From Litomosoides sigmodontis (taxonomy: Eukaryota > Nematoda > Chromadorea > Rhabditida > Onchocercidae), in assembly GCA_963070105.1 (NCBI GenBank), contig OY718804.1:620001-684000 (forward strand): a stretch of DNA of 64,000 bases, given 5' to 3'. Shown here one piece after another: positions 13,551-44,877 of this stretch (positions within the stretch are counted from its first letter, which is position 1; each line of letters starts with the position of its first letter). Both the position numbers and the translations under genes were made by a program. The notes below the pieces were generated by a model, which did not search any database, was not told the DNA's origin, and saw only the letters and a list, made by a program, of their open reading frames with translations.

Positions 13551-14777
13551 GAAATATTATAATATCAAGATTAAATTTGACTGTTTAAAGAGAGCTTATC
13601 CGTGATTCAAGCGCTAAAATCCTCCGCTTCTCCTGATATTACTGTCCTTGCGCATAAACAGGAGAAGGCATTTTTAATCTAAAAAACTTTCGACGAAAAG
13701 ATCCATCACATGCCAACTGTAAATCACTTTCATTGCTGATTTTTAAAAAATTCTTTAGAAAATTTGATAGCTCCTAATAATAAAAAGTAATTTTTTATGG
13801 AATCCATACATCTATAAAAGTATCCCTGTAATATCTGAACTGCATTCTTCAATCCAGGACCATATATGAAAATAAAACAAATTCGCATTTTATTCAGAAT
13901 TGATAAATTATGCAAATGATAAAATACTGATCATATCGCAGTGAATTTATAATTCCAAAGGATAAAAATCGATGAGTCGGTTGACCATTCGCGCTCATTC
14001 CATTTTTTGTTTGATAGATTAAAAAGTTGCGAAATGCTTACAATGTGTGATTTGGAAAATATTCATAACGAGACATCTACAAATATACTGATCATCTCTG
14101 CAACAATTTTCTGAATCGCTCCCAGTAAAAACCTCTCACATATTGGAAAACCTTCATGCATTATAAGGTTTCATTAATGACCAAATGAAAGAAGAAACCG
14201 CAACAATGCATGCATAAATAATTGAAGATGACTGAAAGTCCACCTGAACAATTAATTAAAGTAAGCGAAATGAACTACAACGCATTGATTAAACTCACAA
14301 AAACGTTAGCAAGTTTATACAATAACCAAAACCTACAAAGTGCCATTCTTCAAAATTAAGGGCCCCAAAATCAATTTTTAATTAATTAAATATATCTAGC
14401 GCTACTGAAATAAACAAACAATATGAAAAGACGAAGAATTACAATACCAGACATATATACTAAGACAACAAAAAGACAGTTCAAATCTCAAACATTGTCT
14501 ACTTTATCCTAACAACATTAATATGAAAAGGAACTGAAATATACAATATAACTAAAATCCTTACTATTAATGAACACATTGAGCACTATTTCAATAAACA
14601 AATACGAACATGAAAAGTACATAGCAGCAAAAATTCCCAAAATGATGATGCAGCGACTGAAGAAATATTCAACAAAAGAGGATTAATTGAGAGTCATAAA
14701 AAATAACATTTGATTCTTTTCAGTTCCAATTTGACAACAACGATGGTACTGAGCAGCAGTGTAAACGCTTGTCGACT
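13551..14777. other. Intergenic region, nothing recognised
   Basis: About 1.2 kb of AT-rich sequence between the membrane-protein gene and the PRPS stop codon. No exon, RNA gene or repeat array stood out. Confidence 0.55.
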
Positions 14778-17993
<3,216 letters not shown>

Positions 17994-19527
17994 TCTTTTT
18001 GCCTTCGGTAGCTCTTGCCGTAACTGCTGTTCCGTTAACAAATGACCGCTTTCCTTTTCAATGGTTGTAGAATTATTCTGAAATAGCAAAGTTTCTGATA
18101 ACTTTTTCGACTGCACATAAAAGAAATTTTAACGCGAAATTAAAAAGAAAACATTTGAATTACAAAAAAATTAAGTCTCTCATAAAGTAATTTGAGCAAA
18201 CTCATTATCACTTCGCCAAAGCTACCAAAAAATATTAGAAACTGAAGGAATTCAGCATGAAATGAAATTGCATATGATTTAATGTACTCTAAAGACACTT
18301 AGTACAAGTCAAATTCCTCACCAGGTAGAAAATCTTCATATTTTCTACTCCAACCCTCCTCGCAAAGCATAACTAATTTGAAGCACTCATTACATTCGCC
18401 AAACAATTTACACTCCCCGAAAATGTGCGCAGGAGAAAGCGTAGAAACAAGAAAGCATAGAAAGCGTAGTTGCAAATGACTATCACCCATCAAGCAACAG
18501 CATTCTCAGCAAAAGTCAATATTTCAATCTAATTCTCAACTAGTCACACCAGCAGTAGCTACCAGCAACTACCAAAAGGTACCAGTAAGTACCGAGACTT
18601 CTTGAATCTCACCTTTATTCATACATCCATCCATACATTCCAGCATGAAAGGGCAGCAAATGAGGAAGGAGCTACTGGAGCAAGCAATGGTGCTTTTTCG
18701 GTACTCGATGGCTATCGATTTGTTGTTACAGTACTCAATTTTAGTGCAACACATTTTGAATGTTTTTTACACGTCAAGCGGGAAGGTCATCGATTTGCTC
18801 CAATTTGCAATGTTTTTTCGGATGGAAAAAATTTGATTTTGTTCGAAAGTATTGAAATGATGAAATGAAGTGAAGGAAACTTGTGCATTTGTTCAAATAT
18901 ATCGAAGTTTTTTTTTGGTTTGCACAAATATCAGCCACACTTTTTCTCGAACTATCGATCGAATTTGATGTAAATATTATTTTTTGTGGAATATAAGAAT
19001 GATGCCTATGTAATTCATTCCCTAGGAGTTTTCTCTCTCTCTCTCTTTCTCTATTCTTCTCTCTTTTTAACATATATTTAATTTAAAAAGTTGAAAAAAG
19101 TTATTAAGAATTAAAAAAGAAATGCGGAACGAAAAACAAGAACCATTGCTGATAGAGATGGAAGGAATTTAGCGACCTGGAAGTATACAAGTTATGGAAT
19201 GTAAAATAATTCGTTTTGAAGAGTGTATTGAAGGGAAGTTTGAAGTGGGATCTTGTGCAATGTGGTCATTGTTCGTTGTCTGTCATTGGGTCACTCATAT
19301 CTTCATGTCATTAGGCTAACTTGACCTCTCAGTAAGAAATGACACTTCTGCTATCGAAATGTAACTTTTTTTCGGTAATAATTTCAATTTTTTACCAAAA
19401 AAAAAATAAAATTTTGGAAATTATCCGTTTCAATTGCGCCATTCAATTCGTATCGACGACACAACTTTCATTCCTCCACTTTTATAAATTTGAAAAATTA
19501 CGGAGAACTTAAGTTATCGCTTACCAT
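17994..19527 (-). CDS. prps-1: Candidate N-terminal extension and upstream start exon of PRPS
   Basis: The exon holding MPNIK stays open back to a good acceptor at 18111-18112 (TTTTATGTGCAG). This adds 39 residues beginning SKKLSETLLFQNN and ending QELPKAKR, rich in charged residues and Gln. About 1.4 kb upstream an exon-like segment ends in ATG at 19525-19527 directly before a GTAAGC donor. Joining it would give M-SKKLSE and a 358-residue protein. A second acceptor-like CTATTTCAG inside the extension could instead serve trans-splicing of the short form. The open frame is seen; the upstream exon and the isoform are inference. Confidence 0.4.
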
Positions 19528-22500
19528 TATCACTGATATGCAACTTTTTTCCGGAACCGTCGTCGTATCACACTGATACTTATTTCTGGCTAGATTTGTG
19601 CAGATTTGTGCTGAAAACCCTGATCCGGCATAATGCAACAGCCGGAATGACAACTATATCGCATCATAATTTAAATCGGTAGCTGAATTATCAGCAATTA
19701 AATAGATTAAATTATCCTATGGAATTATGTGCTAAATGCTAAATTCATAGTAGAAATAATGATATCAATTGAAATAGTTTCGCAACATTCAAAGCAAAAA
19801 AAGATTGATATTACCTCAATGAAATACATCAGTTCCCGAAAGATTGAAACGTTTACATAAATTTATGCAGACATATAAAATTCCTCGCAAAATTTGACGG
19901 CAAGTGACATAGTATCAATCTTTCTTTTTTTGCAAATTTTTTGCCTAAAATAAACTTCCAAAATGCTCACTAAAATGATGCATTTCGGTCACAATGTAAT
20001 TACTTGCCATTTATTTAAATATTTCACCTATTGAAGTGTAATTAAAACTAACGTAATCACAGATATCATTTACACCTTTTAATTAATGTAATTAGCAGAA
20101 CAATAACTTTGCTGCAAATATTAACGAAAAATATTAATTGACAGAATTAGCAAAAGTGGGATTTTATGCTAATAATAGAATGAAAATTTTTATTCGAAAT
20201 ACGAATTTAAACTTTAATTAAGTTAATTAATGAAAAGTTAACCATGCGGAGGGAGAGAGAAAGAGGGGAGGAAAGTGGAGTGGTGCTAATAATAGCAAAA
20301 TTCAATTGACTGGATTCATCCATTGGACGGATGATTAAAAGTGTGATGAGCGAAATGCTTGAAAGAATGAGAAATGTCGATAAGTGCATCTTGCAACCTG
20401 TTTGCTAGATCTTGCTAAAGCTTTGTTGTAAAATTTCAAAACATTTTAAACTAATACATGGGAATTTCAACTCTTGTTCCAAATCTCAAATAGAACTTTC
20501 ACTGCGAAAGGGAGCTACGCAGAGGCAGAGAGAGAGAGAGAGAGGGGGAGCGATAGAGAGAAAACAGAAAGTTGTAACTGTACAACAACCTCAAACCACA
20601 ATTCCATCTTTTCTTTAATCAAATTTTTGATTTTTTAAATTGAAAGCAAAATTTTATCACAAATATTACATTCACTAACTTAATGTGTCTCTCAAGGGCA
20701 TAAATGGGAAATGTTGAAATTTCCTCTGAGAAATTTGAGCGAAATCAAATTTGCGACTTTCAACTTCTCTTCTAGCACTCATAACACAAAAGTCGTATCT
20801 TTGCTAACATGAAGCTTCGACGGAGAGAGGTGCATCGTACTGCTTGAACTTCAGGATTTCAAAAATTATTTGTCATTGAGAGCATTAAGACAGTGTTCGA
20901 TCGGCACTGTTTTAATATATTTAAAAAAAAAGGAAAAGATGTCTTTTCCTGCAATTATTCATACTTTCATGAGAATGTTATTAATTAAATTTTATTTTAT
21001 TTGTTATTATTTCAAAAGTTTTCAAGTTAACTGAACATACTCTCAGCTGAATGATAGTTGGGAAAAAGAAGGGATAAGAAATAAAAAAGCAAATCTTTGC
21101 TCTTATTTTTCCCTCTTTTCTCTCTCTCTCTCTCATCCCTTCTATCCTCTCCTCTGCTCTCCTTCTCTCTTCCACCGACTAGAAATTGATATGGGGTGGA
21201 ATGAGAATTGAATTCACATGAAATCTTCCACATGGACATTTAAGTGTAACATCCACACGTGTACGTCTCAGTACACACGTACACGCATACACAAGCAGAT
21301 AGAGGCATATTTACAAAAAATTTTAGCTTTTTTTATGGCATTTTAGTTTTATTTCGTTTACCACTGAGTAGAAACTTTCACGACGGAAAATTAGAAAATT
21401 TTTATGCAATAATTTCCATTTTCATCAATTTTTCACTTCATTACATCATTTTCGGTTGTTTTTCTAAAAATCAAAATTCTAAGGGAAAAAATTAATAATT
21501 GAGAGAAAATGGGAGTTTGAGCATTTTGCAATTCAATTCTAATTAACCAGCCATAGGAGCAATTAAATATTTATGAATTTAAGCTGCCAGATTGTCGATG
21601 AATTCTCAAAGTGTTCAATTTATTAAAAATTCCCCACAGTTGCATCTAATCATCACGAAAGCTTCTTCAGGCGAATGTTTTCGTTCCCCTCCCCAACAGC
21701 CCCAATATTTCAACAGATATTTTGTCATGTTCAATCTCAATATTTAAAAGGAAAAAGAAGAACAAAGAGGAAATGATTGCTGCGAGTGCTCCGAGAAAAG
21801 AATGCAAAGAGGAAAGTCTGAATTTTCAACAAATTTACAAACTGGAAAATGCGCAAATTGCAAAATGCTCGCGAAGAGAATTACAAAGAAAGGATCGTTT
21901 TGATGTTGCGCTAATGTCATCGGATAATACTAACGCCATCGCTTTTCGCTTTAGCACTATCGCTCTAGCGAACTTCAAATGGAAAATATCCACCTATTTG
22001 CAATTATTTCTATTCGAAGGGTTTCATCACAGCGGAAATAGCACATCCGTTGCCAATGCTATGGCTATCACTATCATCCATCGCTTTATCATTGTTATCA
22101 ATTATTATCATCGCTAGTTAATATTATTATCATTGTTAGTGCTATCATTACTAGTTATCATTATTGTTATCATTGTTATTTTCAGTGTTACTAACTCTTA
22201 TTATTATCACTAATTATTTATTGTTGTTTATTATTTATTATTTTCGTTATCATTGTTATTCATTATTACTGTTAATGATAATAATTATTGTTATTACTAC
22301 TGCTACTACTATTATCATCGTTATTGTTATTACTGCTATTGTTACGAATTATCGTTAATTTGTGATTACTAATGTCATTGCCAATTCGAGCTTGAAAAAA
22401 AGGAGAGAGAGAGAGAGACAGAAATCGGAAGATTGAAAAGGAAATGATTGAAAGCGCTATTAAAATAATTGGTCACTTCAGCTTCTTACTTTCGCTTGGT

Positions 22501-23696
22501 TTAATCCAAATTTATGCTTCTCTTTTCCTTTTTATTACAAACATTTGCCATTTTTGAAACATTTCCCTTCGTTGAAACATTTTATTCTTTTAAATTTTGA
22601 TTAAACTGAATTGTATTGAACAAATTTCTAGCAATACGCCCAATTAAATATTTTTCACTTTCATAGCACCCAAAACGAGGCTGATTTATGAGCACTTATG
22701 ATAATTACGCTTATGATAATTAGGAATATGCAATAAAAATGAAGCAAAAAAAAATGTTCCGTTTAAATTTCACTTTACTTTAACTACTTGTTCACTTCAT
22801 CCTTATGCTAATGTTCAATTTACCATAGAAGCGGAAAAAGACGAAGATGAAAATTAGTGGTGGAATTTGAAATTTCAAATTTTTTTCTTCGTCTCTTTTT
22901 CCCTAGAAATGACACGTTTATCTCACTCAATCTATCCGTTGCGCTCTTTTCAGGAAACGAATAAATTATTGAAAGGTTCGGTCATCTCAACGAATTTCAC
23001 TTTCCCTTTGTGTATGCAAGGAATTAATGTCGACGTTAAATTAACTTTTCGTGAAAAAATTCATCGAAATGTTTCCCGCAAAAATTCCGAAACATTTTGG
23101 TGAATGTTTATACGATTGCTTAATGCAACATTACTTATAATTATTAGTTCAAGGAAAAATTAATTGGCAGTTTTGCGAGTGAATAACACTAATAGCTGTT
23201 GTCAGCCTAGCAAATTTCATTTCAAATACTATAGCTTTTATATAATTTATTTGATATTATGCAAAATGATACTTAATGTACAATTAGTGATCATTAGTTT
23301 CTGAAAGAAGTAGTCATTGATTTGTATATTTAATTGGTAATCAGTGATTTGTAGTAGCGATGCTTAATTAGTTATCGCTGATAAAAGCAAGAGAATTTAG
23401 CAGCTTAATTACTTTAGCATTGATGACAACCATTTTACGACAATCCATTCTTTCCTTATTTACGGCATTCACTTTTATTTATTTATTTATGTTTATTAGT
23501 CATTTTTGATTTTATTTTTAGTATTTCGGTATTTACGGTATTTTTTCAACATTTGCTATTACTGCACCTGTTCCACTACTACTAGCTTGTCCTCACATCT
23601 CTTACTTCTCATACAGCAAGCATTAGCAGAACTGATCTTATGAAATTGAAATCATTGCGATGAAGAAGAGGCACAAACAAACAAATCAATATGTAA

Positions 23697-23777
23697 ATAA
23701 ATGAATAAATAAATTAATAAATAAATAAACAAATAAATAAATAAACAAACAAATAAATAAATAAACAAACAAACAAA

Positions 23778-23848
<71 letters not shown>

Positions 23849-23885
23849 ATACATAAATAAATAAATAAGTAAATAAAGAAAGAAC
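23697..23885. repeat. (AAAT)n array with AAAC variants
   Basis: Roughly 45 tetranucleotide units. AAAC variants cluster at the left end and pure AAAT units lie in the middle. Confidence 0.92.
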
Positions 23886-23927
23886 TAAATTAATTAATTA
23901 ATGAAATAAGTGAATAAATAAGTAAAT

Positions 23928-24009
23928 GAATAAGTAAATGATTAAATAAATAAACAAGCATGCGTGATGAATAAGTAAATGATTAAATAAATAAACAATT
24001 ATGCGTGAT
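23928..24009. repeat. 41-bp near-perfect tandem duplication
   Basis: Two adjacent 41-bp copies, each beginning GAATAAGTAAATGATTAAAT and ending ATGCGTGAT, differ at only two or three positions. The unit seems to derive from the neighbouring AAAT array. Confidence 0.85.
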
Positions 24010-25945
24010 CACTATCATTGTCAGCAATTTATTATCATTATCATAAATTGCTATGATCATTACAGATTATTAGTTTTTACTGCTGCAAATAAATCACTGT
24101 CAAATTATTGAACGTAATTAATTAGTGATGTATCAAGCTAATGAATTAAATTTTCCTCATGTTTTTCCTTTTGTTTCTAAGAAAATGAATTTTTTTTTTT
24201 CATTGTTGATTGATCCATTGAGGATTGAATGATAGCCGTAAAAATGAAGTTAGACGAGTGGAGGAGAGTTGACAACGTTGGTGACAGATGGAATGAAATG
24301 GGTTGATGAGTTATGATGATAGGGCGGAGTGATTGTGAAACGATTCACTTTTCAAATTTTTATTTCCATCCTATTAATTTCATTTGTTGTTTACATGGGA
24401 CAGGTAGTGCCGCTGATGAATGACAGTAGTTTGCTGATATTTTCTTTCATCGTTTTCCTCTTTCTTTTTCTCAAATCAACTGATTGGAAATGTTTCTAAG
24501 TGCTATTTATCAGTCTCCATATTTACATAATTTTCATGTATACACACGCACACGCACACGCACACGCATACACACGCATGCACGCGCACGCACCTGAATA
24601 TATGCACCCATCTAACCTGCACAGCCACAATCGCCAAACTTTGTTACTTTGCCCTGACAGTTTTCTTTTTTTAAGTTTGTTTTTAACCGTTTCAATTGTA
24701 CTTTGACAACAATTGTTTCACAATAATATTTATGGCACGAGAAATAGTTGTTGATTTTATTGTTGGCAAATTTCTAAAAATAACACTTTGACCTTATTGT
24801 TTGCAATTTGAATCGATCATATACAAATGCAAATATGCAAATATTGCAGTTATTATTGTTATTGTTAGTATTTAAACGAAACTATTTCTTGCCTTTTTTT
24901 CGCCTCCTCTTTTACCATTTCACGTGTGTTCATTAAAAAAAAAACCGTTTCGAATTATTTTTTGAATTAATTTTTTTAAAGCGATCGACGAATTGCTTTG
25001 CATTTTGCAAAATTGCTTTTTTTGTAATTCAATGAATATTTCCCACAATAGCAAAATCGTTGTTGTTCGACAAAAAATCGTTTCTTCGCACAATCTTACC
25101 TAGCATAACGCTTGAATGAATGTTTCATTTAGCGCAAACGTGTATCCAACCGTTATGCTATCCAAAATATCCAATTTTTGCAAAAAAAAAAACTTGAGAG
25201 AGAGAGGGAGAGAGAGCGAGAGCAAGAGAGAGAATGAAAAAAACAGCTAGCATAAAAAGTTTTCAAAAAAGTTTTTCTCCTTCCTTCTTCTGCCTGTAAT
25301 TAATTTAATAACAAAAATGAAAGCATAAAAGAGATGGACGAAGATGAAGGAACGAATTATTGGATAATCTTTTTACAATAGTCAATTTTGCTTCCTTTCA
25401 GTCAAAGTTTTTTCATTCATTAATTGTTAATTAAATTTAGCAAATTTTGTTTGAAGTGTATTTAGAATCTTATTTTAGACAAATTCGAAATGAATTAGAG
25501 TTCTTTGCAATATTTTCCTTTCTCTTCCGCTCATCTTTTTGCCACATTTCAAAACATTTATTATTATTATTTATCGTTATAATTATTTGCCATTCATCTT
25601 TCGTTATTTTCGTCACTGATAATTACAATAATATCATAAATGCATCAATACATGTATACGATATTTAGTATTTTGGTAGTATTTAATTTCAGTTCCTTCA
25701 ACAACCGAATTCAATTTTTTCAATTCTGTGCAGAAGTTTTTTTTGCGAATAATTTGCGGGAGTAATTTCTTAATTGAATGAAACATGCGACTTGCCATTT
25801 CAATTTATGCATGAAAATTTTTTATTAAACAAATGAGGAAATACAAGGAATTAATATATCAATTGTTAACAGATAGGTTAGCCTGCTCTAAATGATTTAG
25901 TAAAAAAAATTAAAAATATTGATGAAAAGGAACTTAGTGTTTAGT

Positions 25946-26460
<515 letters not shown>

Positions 26461-27584
26461 TAGCTGTGGGTGCGTATTTTTCCTAGTAAATTATTGATCA
26501 TCGGTTTCGACCGGTTTGTTTGCTAATAAACAATATTGGTGATAGATGGTATTTGGCGTAAAGTTGAAAATAAATTATTTTCGTAGGTGAATGAATCAAA
26601 ATTTAAATTAACGCGGAATGAATTAATTAATTAATTGAGAAAAGTAATGAAATTTCATTTTGCAAGAAAAAGTTCTAAATTCACATTTTGCAGTCAAATA
26701 ATTTCTAAAACGTATCTATTAGAATACGAATTTGTAGCAGGAAAGAATGTTTTTTTTTTGATTTTTAAATTTATTTCTTCGTGCTCTTTTTCTCGCTCAC
26801 TAAACTTTGACTGAAATATTGCTTCGAATTTGAATTTGCACTTTTTTCTTATTAATAATTTCGAATTTGATACTTTTAATGCTACTTTAACCGATTACGG
26901 TTTATCATTTACGATTGCCGTTTCATGTGGACAGTTTTTTTACTTGTAATTTTGCATATACTTTCGTTTACACAACCATTTTTTCAAATTGAAATTCTTT
27001 CAATTAATTATACATCATGTTGATAGAATTAAAATGGGAAAAACTAGCGCTAATTACGGTCAATTGCGATATTCATTTCAATTACCACAAAACGATCAAT
27101 CATCCAGCACATCAGTTATCCTGTTTTCTTGGAGGATTTCTGAACTCAGGAGAAATCTAACTTACTTCATTTTAATCGATCATTAAATTAAACATTTAAT
27201 TGATCATTAAATTAAACATCAAATTGTAGCTTCCATGTTATTACAAGCAGTTCATCGCATTTATCACAATCTTCCAGCAAAATGTCTACCTAAAGTGATA
27301 ATTCATTGCGAGTGTCTCTTTTCAAATTATTCACTCATTAAAATTTAATAAACTGTCGCAACAATCCGAAATTCCGCCCTCTACCATTCAAATGGCATTT
27401 TACAACTTCTATAATTGTTTTTTATTCTACACTTTTAATATACTTTTTTGTTTGATATAAAAATTCCGATATGTTTGTTTTTCGTTGCTTTCAATATCAT
27501 TTACAAATTTACCGCTTTTTATAGTAATTTTTCACGTTTTTGTGCTCAATCCTCAATTCCAGCGGTAGCAATTTGGTTACAGTT

Positions 27585-27659
27585 AGAGCCTACACTGAGA
27601 TCAAGCTTCGGGCTAAGGTTAAGTTAGGGCGAAAACCACAATCAAGCTGAGGAGGCTCT
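27585..27659. other. GC-richer island closed by a 7-bp inverted repeat
   Basis: A 75-bp segment bounded by AGAGCCT and AGGCTCT, with an internal direct repeat ATCAAGCT, is noticeably richer in G and C than its surroundings. It has no open frame of note and does not fold as a tRNA by eye. Confidence 0.35.
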
Positions 27660-29706
27660 CAAGTGCTCCACACATCATTCGTTCAGACGATTTTCGACCC
27701 CTTTCTTTTTACAATTATTTCTACTTTGTGCTAAATTTCATACCACTCCCTCCCTCTCTCTCTCGCTATCCCTTTCTCCATCTGCATTCCTTACTTCCTT
27801 TGCTTTTGTCCTCCCCCTCTCTCTCTCTCTCCCTCTGTCTTTTGTTAGAATGAAGCATCCAAATATGCAATCATTTTCGAGTAATTTCTTCAAGTAACAG
27901 ATTCGAATCTCAACAATGTCATCCTCCTCCTTCTCTCTCCCTCTCTCTTGCTTCATCTCTTTCTCATAAGACTTATGTCTAATCAGCCATTCCTAATATT
28001 CTTTTCTTTTTTTTGGCTTAATTAGCTAACAAACGAAACAACGACTTGTAGCTTTCTACATTTCCAGTAAAATTTTTCATTTATTTCCACTTTCATCCTG
28101 AGCTGTCACAAAGTTCCTTCCCTTCATTTTTCTTCACCGTCAAAATTTAAAAGTGAAATTTTTTGAAAAAACAAAATTTCTGAAAAATTTCAAGATGTTA
28201 TTCCTGGAATGTGGTGGGAAAACTTTTTATTCGCTCATTTTTGTTTATCTGAAAATGAATTTTAATGTCCAATTTATTTATTTTTTCAGCGTCCAATTTT
28301 TGTTCAATTATTATCTATTCAATTTTTTCGTGCGCTTTTTTTCCTTCGAAAGGATTTTGATTAATTTTGATTAATTTCATTTGAAAATACCATGTAAAGA
28401 AATTTTGCAAATATCAACGATGAAAATACGCACTACAAAGGAGTAAGTAGTGGTGATGAAGTAAGTAATGTTGGAAAAAATTAAGTAAAGTGTAGAAATG
28501 CCGACATGCAGTAATTTTTAATTAACTTTGTTAATGCTATAATCCATGATTCGCACGGAAAAAAAAACTGACATTTTTCCCTCGCATGACTTATTGCTAT
28601 TTTTTTGTTGTTTAATTTTATGAAATATATGAAAAGATTAATTTTTTTTTAATGTTTAAAATGTAAATTGAAATTAGCAGCCATTCTATAGCACAGCGAA
28701 TGTATGCCTCAATTATCATACACATCGCAGTGATGAAGGTAAATGCTTATTTTTCACAGGTTTTTTTCTACCTGAAACAAATGTTGCAGAAGAAGAGAAA
28801 AAGTGGGAGAAAAAGACGAGAGAGAGAGAGAGAGAGAAAGAAAGCGAAAAAATTTTTATCACTTTAATTTGATAAATTGGAAAGGAAGTGTGAGCATACC
28901 TAACATTTTCGAAAATTATTTATTAACGAAAATTCAGCAATTCTTGAACTATCAGAGAAAAAGAACAGTGAGGATTGTAATTAACTTTTAATTTTCTGGG
29001 CATAAATGGAAGATGAAAGAAAAAGGAAATTGAACCGCACATTTTATGCATTGTTAGGAAAAAAATCTAATTAAAATTGTATGTAAATTTAGTCATTCCG
29101 CTAAATTCACAATTTCAGAGGAATACCTTTGGTATTTTTAAACATTTCATTTTAGTATTTTTGCGGCACTTCACACAGAGGAAAATGTATTTTCGATATT
29201 TGAAGTAAAGCACGGAAGTAGAAGTGTAAAAAGAATTATTTCCTTCCTTAATCATCTAAAGTAATAATAATGGTCATTAATTAGTGAAACTAAATTATTA
29301 GTCGTTTCCTCGCTCAACTGAAATAATTTCCGCATATCTTTAATTCATCTTTTAGGCAACAAATTTTTCGATTTTTTTAAATTCATTTTTTTTTGGCATA
29401 AATGAAATTTGTCCGGAGAATGAAAGACTGGCGGAAAGAACCTTTCAAACGATCGACATAGCCTAAGGGTTGCTAGCTTTCATTTGTCATAGCACTGAAT
29501 GCTTGTAATACCCTTTTTTTGCTTTTGTCATAAATTTAAATTGGCACTATCGTTGCTCAGTTCAATTCGCTAATTTCCAACGTAATCATTTTGCATACAA
29601 TCGGACGATAGCTTGCTGAACTGTGAAAGATTGAGGGAATCAATGATGAATGCATTTTGCTAAAATTGACAAATTTTAACTCATCTCAGTTGTTATGACA
29701 CAAACA

Positions 29707-29707
<1 letters not shown>

Positions 29708-29754
<47 letters not shown>

Positions 29755-29763
29755 CACACACAC
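29708..29763. repeat. (CA)n microsatellite
   Basis: About 27 CA units with one AA interruption near 29753. Confidence 0.95.
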
Positions 29764-31772
29764 AAACATATGTCACGGATACGACAAATTGTACGGAAAA
29801 TGAATCCGGAAAAACGGGAATATTGGGATAAGAAAGTGAAAGGTGGAATATGGATGAGTTGAGAAGTTAAGTTAAATGATGAATATATATTTTTTGCTGT
29901 TTAAAATTTCCAATAAATAATTTTAGATGGAAGATGAAAACATTCAATTTCCTTTTTTTTTTCTTTTATTTGATGAATAAATTAGTTTTGAGAGAGAGAG
30001 AGAGAAGGAGAGAGAGAGAGGGGTGGTGTGTCTGTGTATATTAGAAAAAAGAAAGAAAGCAAAACGTTTTATGGAAGCAATATAAATGTGGGCAAAATTT
30101 GATGGCAAACGATGCATAGTAAAATGTTCTTTCTTTTTATTTTCCACTTTCATTAAATTCACTTTCTTCTTTTTTTACTGTAATTTATCAAATATTTGAA
30201 ATGATTAATTTTAAGAAATATTTGAATTGAATAGTTTAATTTGCAATTATGAATGACAAATGAATAAAATGATTCGTTGTGAGATGCTTAGGGAACTAAT
30301 GAATTTTTAACTTAATTTAATGACCAGCGAGTGATTGAATAAAACACCGAAACTCTACATAGTGTACATTTTACGGTTTTAATAATTCAGTTTTTCCTCT
30401 TTCATAAATTTTGTGGAAGGTTTGTTTCAGACATTCAATGGAAAAGAAAATAGAGTTAGAAGTGTTTGCAATTAGGGAGAATCTGAATTTACCTAAATTG
30501 ACACCATTGTCATGGGTAGAGTAGGAAGCACTGTATGGGTACTGCCCTTAATTATTACAATTATTGCAAATGACATTTCAAATGCTACTACGCTTAGTGT
30601 TCGTTTTTTTTTCCATTAATAAAACTGATTTGAATTAGAATTTCATTGAATTGAAATTACAGAAATGTATAAAAATGGACTGCTTATTTTTTTTCGTTTA
30701 CTTAGTATTGCATGACAAAGAAAATTTAATTTTGAATTTTTTTTTTTTTACAAGAAATATCATTCGCATAGTTGTTTCAGTTAAGCAAGCATCCGTTTCC
30801 ATATCCTCTTCTTGGATGCTTGTAGATGCAACGATCTAGACGATGCTAATTGCATTTATTATTAATTAACTGAATTTCAACATTTCTTTTCATTGCTCAT
30901 TTTTCCGCCCAACAAATTACATTTATTCATTCATTGATTAGCAACACTTTGCATTTTTTTTTTCACTTCTAATTTCTAATTTACATTTAATTACGGGAAG
31001 GGCGGGATATTTTTCATTCCATCCTGTTCCGTGCTTACAATTATCATTTGTAAAATAATATTTTCTATTTCATTCTGTCAAAATAATATTTCGCTTCTTC
31101 TATCAGATAAATGTTAATTAGGTCTGCTAAGATTGTTTTCACGCATTAGTGCTTGCGTACGTGTTTGTGTATTTATGCTTCTGCTCGTACATCCCTATAC
31201 ATTCCTATGTGATTGTTCAAATTTAATTCACAATTTCTTATAACTTAACGTTATTAATAAATAGGGGCGAAAAATTTCAAGTAATTAAAGGTTCCACGCT
31301 TATTGCATGTTACTGCACTCTTTTCTACAACTTTCGCTTGTTTGAAATGAATTTTTTTAAAAAAAAAATATCAAAAACTCTCATCATTTTCAAGCGCAAA
31401 GAAGTGAGTGCAGTAATTCAGAATTGTTCAATCAATAAAAGTGAAATAATGGAGGAACGGTGCGATTGATTTAATGATTATTGCCTAATTAGCAGCAATT
31501 AATTACGTACGCAGTTTAATTTAAAATTCATTTTAATATTTCTATTTTCATTTCTCCGCCACAAAAATATGTTCATTGTTACAATTAATTATATTATAAC
31601 GCGTGATTAATGACGTCTATTTTGTATAAATTTCGAAAAATTCAAAATTTAATGCTTTAGATATGATTTCAACGTTCTCAATGTATAACGAAGGCTAATA
31701 ACGACTGCTATCGCTATTGACAATTCAAGAAAAATTTAAAAAATTCGATTCGCGAAGAAAGAAAAAAGAACG

Positions 31773-44877
<13,105 letters not shown>

